Shown here: piece after piece, positions 6,360 through 12,068 of the stretch
Layout of the letters: every line of letters begins with the position of its first letter
Numbering within the stretch: position 1 is the first letter of the stretch
DNA from: CANKBT01 sp038236005
GTDB taxonomy: Bacteria > Actinomycetota > Actinomycetes > Mycobacteriales > SCTD01
Direction of reading: 5' to 3'
Assembly: GCA_038236005.1 (NCBI GenBank)
Contig: JBBSTI010000105.1
Location: forward strand, 1 to 12,068
DNA length: 12,068 nucleotides
Translations under genes and position numbers: made by a program
The notes under the pieces: generated by a model
Seen by the model: the letters and a program-made list of their open reading frames with translations, nothing else
What the model was told of the DNA's origin: nothing
Databases searched by the model: none

Positions 6360-8711
6360 GTGAGTCAGACCACGCACGCCGTCGTCACCGGAGGCGCAGG
6401 CTTTCTCGGTTCCCACCTGTGTGAACGCCTGCTCGACGACGGGTGCCACGTCACCGCGCTCGACAACTTCCTGACCGGCACGCCGGCGAACGTCGAGCAC
6501 CTGCTCGAGCGTGACGGGTTTCGGCTCGTCCGGTGCGACGTCACGGACTACGTGCATGTGCCCGGGCCGGTCGACCAGGTTCTTCACTTCGCCTCCCCCG
6601 CCAGCCCGATCGATTATCTGCAGCTGCCGATCGAGACGATGAAGGTCGGCTCGATCGGCACGATGCACGCCCTGGGCCTCGCGAAGGAGAAGAACGCCCG
6701 GTTCCTGCTGGCTTCGACCAGCGAGACCTACGGTGACCCGCAGGTCCATCCGCAGCCGGAGACCTACTGGGGGCACGTCAACCCGGTCGGGCCGCGCGGG
6801 GTCTACGACGAGGGGAAGCGCTATGCCGAGGCCCTGACCATGGCCTACCGGCGCACGCATGAGGTCGACACGGCGATCCTTCGCATCTTCAACTCCGTCC
6901 ACGCCGACGAGCAGCTGCTGTACGACGACGGCACGAGCCTGTGCCGGACGACCGCCGGTCAGCTGGCTACACGGCTGGGACTTGCCGAGTCGGGCGCCGT
7001 GCCGTTGCACGGATGGCAGGTGCCGGCCTTCGACGACCGGGGCGACATCGCCCCGAGCGAGACGACCTGGTTCGCCGGCCACCCGACCGAGCAGAGCTGC
7101 TATCGGGTGTCGCTGCGGTACGGCCGGGACATCACGGTGACCGGGGACCACAGCGTCTTCGTGCGCGGTCAGGACGGCGTCCCGGTCGCCCGGCCGGTGA
7201 CGCAGCTGTCCGTCGGGGACGACGTCGCCATCGCGGGTCGTATCGAGGTGCCCGCCAGGGATCGTCGCTCCGTCGACCTGCTGGAGATGCTCCAGGACGT
7301 CGACCCGTGGACGGTGACGCTGGTCAGCCCGTCGCTGCAGGCGACGGTCGCCGCGCATCGCCCCGAGCTGTTGCAGGCGTGGTTGGCTCACAAGGGCAAG
7401 CCGTCGACCGGCCCGGCGCGGCAGAGCGCGTACGGCACGCTGCACCGGTGGCAGGCCGACGGCTGCCTCCCGCTCGGGGCCCTGCAGGCCTGCGGGCTGG
7501 CTGTCCCGGACGATGCTCGCATCCGCCTGGCCGGCTCCCCGGCCCGCGCCGCGCTGCTCCGGTACCTCGAGATCACCGACGAGCTGCTGTGGTTCCTCGG
7601 GCTCTACGTCGCCGAGGGCAGCCGCATCGTCTCGCCTCCGAAGAGCTATTACCTCGATGTCTCCTGCGACGAGCCGACCCTGGACCGGGCCGAGAAGATC
7701 CTGGAGCGGGACCTCGGCGTCTATGTCGCACGCGGAGCCGCGGGCCCTGCTCGCGCCGGTCACCTGGTGGTCAACAGTCGGCTCGTCGTCGCGCTGATGG
7801 ACCACCTCGGCTTTGGGCCCGGGCCCACGTGCTTTCCCGGCTGGGTGCTCGGGCTCCCCCTCGAGCGCCTCGAGCACGTCCTGGAGGGCTACCGGGAGGG
7901 TGACGGGGTGCACTCGGGCAAGACTTTCGACGCCCAGCTGCGACACGAGTTCTCGACCGTCTCGACCGCTCTCAAGGACGACCTCGTGGTGGCGCTCGGA
8001 CGGTTCGGCATCGTGCCCAGCGTGGGGCGCTACGAGAGCACGTTGACGAAACAGACCGGCGATCGGCGCTACCCGTTCTGGCGGCTCACGGTCTGTTCGG
8101 TCTCGCCGTGGAGCCCGCTGGACTGGCACCGCGGCGTGACCCAGACGATGGACGCTCGCCGCTTCGGCGACCTGGTCTGGAGCCAGGTCAAGAGCATCGA
8201 GCCGCTGGCCGCGTCGCCGCTGGTCTTTGACTTTGTCGTCCCCGGCAAGGAGAACTTCCTCGCCGGTTCCGGGGTGATGGCGCACAACACTCACGGACCT
8301 CGGATGAGACCGAATGACGGCCGGGCGATCCCGGCTTTCGCCGGTCAGGCGCTCACCGGCCAGCCGATCACGGTCGCCGGCGACGGCAGCCAGACCCGCT
8401 CGATCATCTACGTCGACGACCTGGTCGAGGGGATCATGAGGCTGCTGCGGAGCGACCTGGTCGGTCCGGTCAACATCGGCAACCCGCACGAGACCACCGT
8501 GCTGCAGCTGGCCGAGACCATCAAGCGACTGACCGACAGCGACAGCGAGATCGTCTTCGTGCCGCGGCCGACCGACGACCCGAGCCAGCGGCAGCCCGAC
8601 ATCACCCTGGCCCGGCGCGAGCTCGGCTGGGAACCGAAGATCGGCTACGAGGAAGGTCTGCGGAAGACTTTGGCCTACTTCGCCAACCACCCGGGGCTGC
8701 TCCCGGACTGA
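6360..8711 (+). CDS. uxs: UDP-glucuronate decarboxylase (UDP-xylose synthase) precursor containing an intein
   Basis: The unspliced product is 783 residues: 178 of N-extein, a 465-residue intein, and 140 of C-extein. The joined exteins give a 318-residue short-chain dehydrogenase/reductase, the usual size for bacterial UDP-xylose synthase. That enzyme binds NAD+ and decarboxylates UDP-glucuronate to UDP-xylose in the cytoplasm. Visible motifs are TGGAGFLG (10-17), the ALDNF strand end, HFASPASP, the ASTSETYGDP block with catalytic-type Glu122, and the YxxxK pair Tyr149/Lys153. After splicing, RIFN-THGPRMRPNDGR forms the substrate-binding segment, followed by DGSQTRSIIYVDDLVEG. The HFASPASP, YGDP and GPRMRPNDGR blocks favour UDP-xylose synthase over dTDP-glucose dehydratase or a 4-epimerase. 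With ugd at 3841 it completes UDP-xylose synthesis. Without splicing, the active site would be split between the substrate-binding loop and the rest of the fold. Confidence 0.93.
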   Translation: MSQTTHAVVTGGAGFLGSHLCERLLDDGCHVTALDNFLTGTPANVEHLLERDGFRLVRCDVTDYVHVPGPVDQVLHFASPASPIDYLQLPIETMKVGSIGTMHALGLAKEKNARFLLASTSETYGDPQVHPQPETYWGHVNPVGPRGVYDEGKRYAEALTMAYRRTHEVDTAILRIFNSVHADEQLLYDDGTSLCRTTAGQLATRLGLAESGAVPLHGWQVPAFDDRGDIAPSETTWFAGHPTEQSCYRVSLRYGRDITVTGDHSVFVRGQDGVPVARPVTQLSVGDDVAIAGRIEVPARDRRSVDLLEMLQDVDPWTVTLVSPSLQATVAAHRPELLQAWLAHKGKPSTGPARQSAYGTLHRWQADGCLPLGALQACGLAVPDDARIRLAGSPARAALLRYLEITDELLWFLGLYVAEGSRIVSPPKSYYLDVSCDEPTLDRAEKILERDLGVYVARGAAGPARAGHLVVNSRLVVALMDHLGFGPGPTCFPGWVLGLPLERLEHVLEGYREGDGVHSGKTFDAQLRHEFSTVSTALKDDLVVALGRFGIVPSVGRYESTLTKQTGDRRYPFWRLTVCSVSPWSPLDWHRGVTQTMDARRFGDLVWSQVKSIEPLAASPLVFDFVVPGKENFLAGSGVMAHNTHGPRMRPNDGRAIPAFAGQALTGQPITVAGDGSQTRSIIYVDDLVEGIMRLLRSDLVGPVNIGNPHETTVLQLAETIKRLTDSDSEIVFVPRPTDDPSQRQPDITLARRELGWEPKIGYEEGLRKTLAYFANHPGLLPD
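6894..8288 (+). mobile_element. Intein with LAGLIDADG homing endonuclease inside uxs
   Basis: This is a 465-residue in-frame insertion that excises itself at the protein level. Block A starts with Ser1 (SVHADEQLLYDDG). Block B is TVTGDHSVFV with the Thr83/His86 pair. The splicing domain ends in block F (VFDFVVPGKENFLA, 444-457) and block G (GVMAHN), with His464 and Asn465; the first C-extein residue is Thr. The usual block F His is replaced by Glu (KENF), a variation I recall from some functional inteins. Two LAGLIDADG motifs, WFLGLYVAEG (233-242, Glu241) and VLEGYREGDG (329-338, Asp337), keep both acidic residues. The endonuclease therefore looks intact and possibly able to home. Residues about 125-225 hold no recognised motif and may help DNA recognition or be linker. 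Base composition resembles the host gene, so the insertion is not obviously recent from another type of genome. Confidence 0.93.
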
Positions 8712-8712
8712 C

Positions 8713-9642
8713 TCAGCGCTGCAGGACGGCGGCGGTGACGGCCCGTGAGGCCGCCGCCCGCTGCACGTCGGCCCAGCTGAGGTCGTCCGCCTCGCAGCAG
8801 ACCGCGAGGCCTCGACGGGCGAGGTCGTGGGCGATCAGCTGCTGGTGGTCGTCGACGTGCTCGCCGTACGCCGCTCGCCGGGGCACCAGCACCGGGACGT
8901 GCCCGGCGTGCAGCGCGGCGAGGGCCGACCCGGCCCCGGCATGGGCGATGACGACGTCGGCATCCTCCATCGCCCGCTGCAGCTCGCCCTGAGGAAGCGT
9001 CGTGCGGGCGACCTTCTCCAGACCCGGGGCGGGGCTCGACCCGGTCTGCCAGAGGACCTCCACGTCCGAGGGCAGGATCTGCTGGAGCCGCTCCAGGAGT
9101 CGGACGAAGCCATAGCCCGGGATCATCCCGAGAGTCACCACGACCCGTCGGACCGGCTCTGGCCGGCTGAGGTCGATGACCGGCCGGAAGACGTCGAAGA
9201 CCGAGACGGTGCGCGACCATCGACCGACGGCCCACGCGTCGTGCTGCGCGGAAAGGTGGACGCCCGGGACGTGCTGCAGCAGGCGTCCGGTCACCGACGG
9301 GCCGTCGCTGCGTGCCGCGCTCTCGATGTATTCGGCGCGCAGGCCCATCAGCCGAGCGGCCGGCAGGAAGGCCAGCGCGACGGCCGACCCGGTGCTGATC
9401 ACCCGGTGGACGTCGTGCCGGAGCAGGAGGGACCTGGCCTGGGCGCCGACGCGCGCCAGGTTGCGCCAGTCGCGGGGCGCGATCGTGCGCACGTGCTCGA
9501 CGCGCTCGCCGGCCAGCAAGGACCGGCTCTGCGCCGTGTCGAAGGTGACCCAGACGACGTCGTCCCCACACCCGAGCGCTGGTCGCAGCTGATGCAGCTG
9601 GGCGAGATGGCCCCCTGTCGAGGCAACCAGCATCGTCGTCAC
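8713..9642 (-). CDS. Glycosyltransferase, Alg14/Alg13-like (GT28-type) single-chain fusion
   Basis: This 309-residue protein is predicted to transfer a sugar from a nucleotide donor to a lipid-linked or membrane-associated acceptor at the cytoplasmic face. The N-terminal half looks like the Alg14/PssD acceptor-binding part, with ASTGGHLAQL (7-16), VISTGSAVAL (81-90) and AEYIES (103-108). The C-terminal half looks like the Alg13/PssE/MurG donor-binding part, with HAGAGSALAAL (234-244), VPVLVPRRA, and EHVDDHQ (261-267). In many exopolysaccharide systems these halves are separate subunits; here they are one chain. The GTG at 9642 lies one base after the acyltransferase stop, so translation is probably coupled; an ATG three codons later (9633) is an alternative start. 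The 3' end faces the uxs stop with one base between. The sugar and acceptor are unknown. Confidence 0.9.
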   Translation of the reverse strand: MTTMLVASTGGHLAQLHQLRPALGCGDDVVWVTFDTAQSRSLLAGERVEHVRTIAPRDWRNLARVGAQARSLLLRHDVHRVISTGSAVALAFLPAARLMGLRAEYIESAARSDGPSVTGRLLQHVPGVHLSAQHDAWAVGRWSRTVSVFDVFRPVIDLSRPEPVRRVVVTLGMIPGYGFVRLLERLQQILPSDVEVLWQTGSSPAPGLEKVARTTLPQGELQRAMEDADVVIAHAGAGSALAALHAGHVPVLVPRRAAYGEHVDDHQQLIAHDLARRGLAVCCEADDLSWADVQRAAASRAVTAAVLQR

Positions 9643-9643
9643 G

Positions 9644-10831
9644 TCAGGACCCTACGGGCAGTCCAACGGTGGGGGCTACCGCAGTGGGGGTGGATTCTTC
9701 CCCGGCTCGGGACGCATGTGGCTTCATCGGGCTTGTCGCTCCGGACCGCCGGATGGCCCAACGCATGATGGGCAGCTCGATCAGGTAGTAGGTGCCGATC
9801 ACCAGCGGGACGGTGAGGCCGACGACGAAGATCAGGTTGTCGGTCCGGGTCCAGCCGTCGTGCCGGGTGGCGTAGACGAACAGCGGATAGTGGAAGAGAT
9901 AGAGGCCGTATGACATGCGCCCGAGCAGCACCAGCGGCTTGCTCGCGAACGCTCGTGCCATCCGGCTGGTCGGGGTGACGAGCACGTGGAGCATCCCGAA
10001 CCCGGCGCAGGCCGCGAACAGCAGGGAGAGCCCCATGGTGGCGTATCGGGTCGGCTGGCCGGTCAGGCCGAGCAGTGCGGAGCCGCCGAAGAAGACCAGC
10101 AGCAGCAGGGTCGCGAGCCAGGTCTTGCGGCACAGCCGGAGAAAACCGGCGTAGCGCGCTGGCCGGTTGACGACGAAGGCCATGACGCAGCCCAGCAGCA
10201 GCGGGTCGAAGCGCAGAAAGCTCCACAGCTCGAGCCGCGAGCCGGTGTCGGTGACAACCAGGACCATGCGGACGACGACGATGACCCCGATCATCAGCAG
10301 CAGCCATCGGACCTGCTGACGGCGCCGCAGCAGCACGATCAGCAGCAGCGGCCAGATCAGGTAGAACTGCTCCTCGATCGCGAGGAACCACATGTGCGAC
10401 AGATAGCCGAGTCCGCCGTCCGAAGCGATCTCGAGCCAGTTTGCCGACATCAGCGCGGTGAACAAGATGCCGACCGAGGTCGGCGTGCCGCCGTCGGGAT
10501 TGCCGCCCGAGAGGTAGGAGAGAAACGCAGTCATCACGAGCATGATCAGCAGCGCCGGTCCGAGCCGGGCGATCCGCAGGCCGTAGAACCGCGCCGGCGA
10601 CACCCGGCCACCGCGCCGCACGGTGTCCTCCAGCAGGATCGAGGACAGCAGGAAGCCGCTGAGCACGAAGAACGCGTCGATCAGGATGCCGGTCGCCCAC
10701 ACCAGGCCGAGGCCGTGCGTGACGATGACGATCGCGACCGAGAAGCCCCGGATGCCGTCCAGCTCGGCGCGCCGGTGCCCGCGGGAGACGGCGATCGACG
10801 GGGCGCCAGGCACGGGCTCGGTGTGAGCCAA
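9644..10831 (-). CDS. Acyltransferase-3 family membrane protein (OafA-like)
   Basis: This 395-residue polytopic membrane protein belongs to the family that O-acylates (often O-acetylates) extracellular polysaccharides, lipids or antibiotics. It has about ten hydrophobic segments. Family hallmarks are LDGIRGFSV (24-32), His39 in the first helix, DAFFVLSGFLL (52-62), the FYGLRIARLGPAL segment (82-94), MWFLAIEEQFYLIWPLLL (147-164) and LGRMSYGLYLFHYPLF (303-318). There is no C-terminal SGNH domain; the last roughly 35 residues are polar and low in complexity. The start is a TTG at 10831, chosen because GGGGAGG lies five bases upstream; an internal GTG at 10811-10813 is possible. It probably forms a two-gene operon with the glycosyltransferase, which supports modification of the same glycan. 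Confidence 0.93.
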   Translation of the reverse strand: MAHTEPVPGAPSIAVSRGHRRAELDGIRGFSVAIVIVTHGLGLVWATGILIDAFFVLSGFLLSSILLEDTVRRGGRVSPARFYGLRIARLGPALLIMLVMTAFLSYLSGGNPDGGTPTSVGILFTALMSANWLEIASDGGLGYLSHMWFLAIEEQFYLIWPLLLIVLLRRRQQVRWLLLMIGVIVVVRMVLVVTDTGSRLELWSFLRFDPLLLGCVMAFVVNRPARYAGFLRLCRKTWLATLLLLVFFGGSALLGLTGQPTRYATMGLSLLFAACAGFGMLHVLVTPTSRMARAFASKPLVLLGRMSYGLYLFHYPLFVYATRHDGWTRTDNLIFVVGLTVPLVIGTYYLIELPIMRWAIRRSGATSPMKPHASRAGEESTPTAVAPTVGLPVGS

Positions 10832-10963
10832 CCGTGCCTCCCCGCTGCCGTGGACGGGGCCGCCGCCGCCCCTCTGGCCAAACTAGGTCATGGGCCTTGT
10901 CGCGGTCGGGATGGCGGTGATGATCGTGGTCAAGTCGAGACCGGCGCCGGCCGAGACGCGGGC
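10832..10963. promoter_or_regulatory. Divergent intergenic region between the acyltransferase and beta-helix genes
   Basis: This 132-base region should hold the promoters of both divergent transcripts. On the minus strand TAGTTT (10880-10885) fits a -10 hexamer and would start the acyltransferase mRNA about 40 bases before its TTG. No convincing -35 accompanies it, and I find no clear plus-strand promoter. A small frame starting with ATG at 10890 has a few hydrophobic residues but nothing recognisable, and I do not call it. Confidence 0.35.
10837..10843 (-). promoter_or_regulatory. Shine-Dalgarno supporting a TTG start
   Basis: On the minus strand this reads GGGGAGG, five bases before the TTG at 10831. 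It is the only good ribosome binding site near the acyltransferase N-terminus and justifies choosing the rare TTG over the internal GTG. Confidence 0.7.
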
Positions 10964-12040
10964 ATGTCTTCCTCTCGCCACTCTGCCCGGCGCTGGTGGG
11001 CCCCTGGGCTCGTCGCTGCCCTGCTCCTGGGAACCCTGGCCGATCCGGCGCAGGCCGCCGCGCCGGGGTCGTTGCACGTCGAGCTGGGCGGCCGGGCCGG
11101 TGCCTGCACGCAGGCCGCGCCGTGCGTGACCTTGGCCCAGGCGTACGCGGTCGCGCGGGTCGGGCAGGACGTGCAGGTCGGCGCCGGTCGTTTTCCGCAG
11201 CAGCGGATCGACGCGGTCCGGGGTCATCAGGACGGCTCGCCGGTGCGGTTCGTCGGCCGGGGTGAGCAGACTGTGCTGACCGGTGCCACCGACGTGTACG
11301 CCCCGGACGTGGTGCTGAGCGAGCTGACCACCGGCAGCGTGCGGCTACGCGGCACGGCGGCCCGGTCCCGGCTGGAGCGGGTCCACGTGAACGGCAGCGT
11401 CCTGATGGACGGCCCGTTCACGGCCGTCGTGGACTCGGTCGTGACACCGCCGCCGGACACCGACGGGATCGACGTACGCCTGGCCGACGACGCGCTGGTG
11501 CAGGCCAACCGGGTAGGCCCGGGGCTGCACGGCCCGGCGCGAGGTCACGTGGACTGCCTGCAGGTGATGGGCGGCGCCCGGCTGCGGGTGATCGACAACG
11601 TCTTCGACCGGTGCGCGACCCAGCAAGTGCTGATCAAGGCCGACATCGGTCCGATCACCGACGTGCTGCTGGCCGGGAACCGAACGATCGGGTGCGGGGT
11701 GCGTACGCCCTCCTGCGACGGGTGGTGGTCGGTGTACGTCTCGAGCAAGGGTGCCCACCCGATCTCGGACGTGCGTCTGACCGGGAACCGGATCGACGGC
11801 GGGCTCTATGCCCACGACGTCCCCGGCCTGTCGGTGCGCGGCAACACCGTCGCCCGGATGGGCCGCTGCGGGCCCTGGGCGATGGGGAACCGGGTGGCGG
11901 ACGGCTCGTGCGCGCAGGCCAGCATCCGCCGGATGGTGCGGGCAGCTTCGCCCGGTGAAGACGTGCGTGCCCGGGTGATCTTGAGCGCCGTTCCGGCGCC
12001 AAGATCACCAACGGGCGGGGAGAGTCATGTGCCTGGGTGA
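10964..12040 (+). CDS. Secreted right-handed beta-helix repeat protein, C-terminus running into palindromic repeats
   Basis: This 358-residue exported protein starts with a Sec signal peptide: Arg-rich SRHSARR, hydrophobic LVAALLLGTLA, and probable cleavage after PAQA near residue 31. The mature part begins with a segment common at the start of actinobacterial beta-helix proteins: CTQAAPCVTLAQAYAVA (48-64), then a turn-rich VRFVGRGEQTVLTG. Parallel beta-helix rungs with N at the turns recur at IDNVFDRC (210-217), LAGNRTIGC (236-244), LTGNRIDGG (272-280) and VRGNTVARM (291-299). Such folds occur in polysaccharide lyases, C5-epimerases and adhesins; no catalytic motif lets me choose. Six Cys residues in the mature part after position 190 could form disulfides. 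The ATG at 10964 is placed by the signal peptide; its Shine-Dalgarno is weak. Residues from about 338 are encoded by a palindromic repeat, and the TGA lies inside a second copy, so the true C-terminus may have been altered. Confidence 0.82.
   Translation: MSSSRHSARRWWAPGLVAALLLGTLADPAQAAAPGSLHVELGGRAGACTQAAPCVTLAQAYAVARVGQDVQVGAGRFPQQRIDAVRGHQDGSPVRFVGRGEQTVLTGATDVYAPDVVLSELTTGSVRLRGTAARSRLERVHVNGSVLMDGPFTAVVDSVVTPPPDTDGIDVRLADDALVQANRVGPGLHGPARGHVDCLQVMGGARLRVIDNVFDRCATQQVLIKADIGPITDVLLAGNRTIGCGVRTPSCDGWWSVYVSSKGAHPISDVRLTGNRIDGGLYAHDVPGLSVRGNTVARMGRCGPWAMGNRVADGSCAQASIRRMVRAASPGEDVRARVILSAVPAPRSPTGGESHVPG
11974..12009. repeat. Bulged palindromic repeat, copy 1
   Basis: The left arm GGTGATCTTG-a-GCGCC pairs with the right arm GGCGC-CAAGATCACC around the loop GTTCC. 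This gives 15 paired bases with a single unpaired A. It lies inside the 3' end of the beta-helix reading frame and encodes about its residues 337-349. The form recalls short palindromic GATCTTG...CAAGATC elements scattered between genes in actinobacterial genomes; that comparison is from memory. There is no T-run, although such a hairpin could still stop or stabilise transcripts. Confidence 0.85.
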
Positions 12041-12068
12041 TCTTGGGCGCACAATCGGCGCCAAGATC
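12036..12068. repeat. Bulged palindromic repeat, copy 2 (cut by window end)
   Basis: GGTGATCTTG-g-GCGC pairs with GCGC-CAAGATC around a short loop. It has the same architecture as copy 1, with the unpaired base at the same place (G instead of A). The expected final ACC lies beyond the window. Similarity to copy 1 extends upstream through GTGCCyGG, so the two are 62 bases apart as imperfect direct repeats. The TGA of the beta-helix frame is formed by the GGTGATC of this copy. Confidence 0.8.

Noticed and set aside
6339..8690. 783-codon open frame on the minus strand opposite uxs
   Set aside because: It mirrors the decarboxylase and intein codon by codon in a very GC-rich sequence; its product is low in hydrophobic structure and shows no family motif, whereas the plus strand has clear catalytic motifs.
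9986..10963. Long upstream extension of the beta-helix reading frame
   Set aside because: This part is antisense to the acyltransferase gene and rich in Gln/Glu/Arg/Asp; the signal peptide starting at 10964 marks the true N-terminus.
10890..11129. Small plus-strand frame with a hydrophobic N-terminus
   Set aside because: It overlaps the signal peptide region of the beta-helix gene in another frame, lacks a ribosome binding site, and becomes Pro/Arg-rich shadow sequence.
11974..12068. Two-repeat CRISPR remnant
   Set aside because: The repeats are strong palindromes with imperfect identity and a 26-base gap, and there are no cas genes; a dispersed palindromic element fits better.

Overview
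The window reads as chromosomal DNA of a high-GC Gram-positive bacterium (Actinomycetota). The support is very high GC with G/C-rich third codon positions, frequent GTG and TTG starts, a possible leaderless gene, and protein families typical of that phylum. I cannot name the genus from the sequence alone.

Layout. Positions 1-2969 hold the 3' part of an ABC transporter ATPase gene and, one base later, its large FtsX/MacB-type permease. A conserved gene of uncertain function follows (3017-3772); it looks like only the C-terminal part of a larger family. Next come ugd, UDP-glucose 6-dehydrogenase (3841-5154), a nested inverted repeat (about 5162-5216), a class II aldolase/adducin gene (5266-6132), and a UDP-glucuronate decarboxylase gene (6360-8711) interrupted in frame by a 465-codon intein with a LAGLIDADG endonuclease. 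On the opposite strand, one base from that gene's stop, lie a cell-surface-type glycosyltransferase (8713-9642) and an acyltransferase-3 membrane protein (9644-10831), tightly coupled. Divergent from them is a secreted right-handed beta-helix protein (10964-12040). Its 3' end runs into two tandem copies of a bulged palindromic repeat, the second cut by the window edge.

How the genes fit together. Ugd makes UDP-glucuronate from UDP-glucose, and the decarboxylase converts that to UDP-xylose. Together they give a two-step UDP-xylose supply. The glycosyltransferase, the acyltransferase and the beta-helix protein are the kinds of activity that build, decorate and remodel an extracellular polysaccharide. 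I infer that 3841-12040 belongs to a surface-glycan locus, although no polymerase or flippase is visible here. The transporter pair and the 3017 gene look unrelated.

The most notable item is the intein. It sits at the conserved RIFN|T(H/Y)GPRM motif of a short-chain dehydrogenase/reductase sugar-nucleotide enzyme. It has Ser at position 1, a terminal His-Asn, a Thr +1 residue and both LAGLIDADG acidic residues. Removing it leaves a normal-length 318-residue enzyme.
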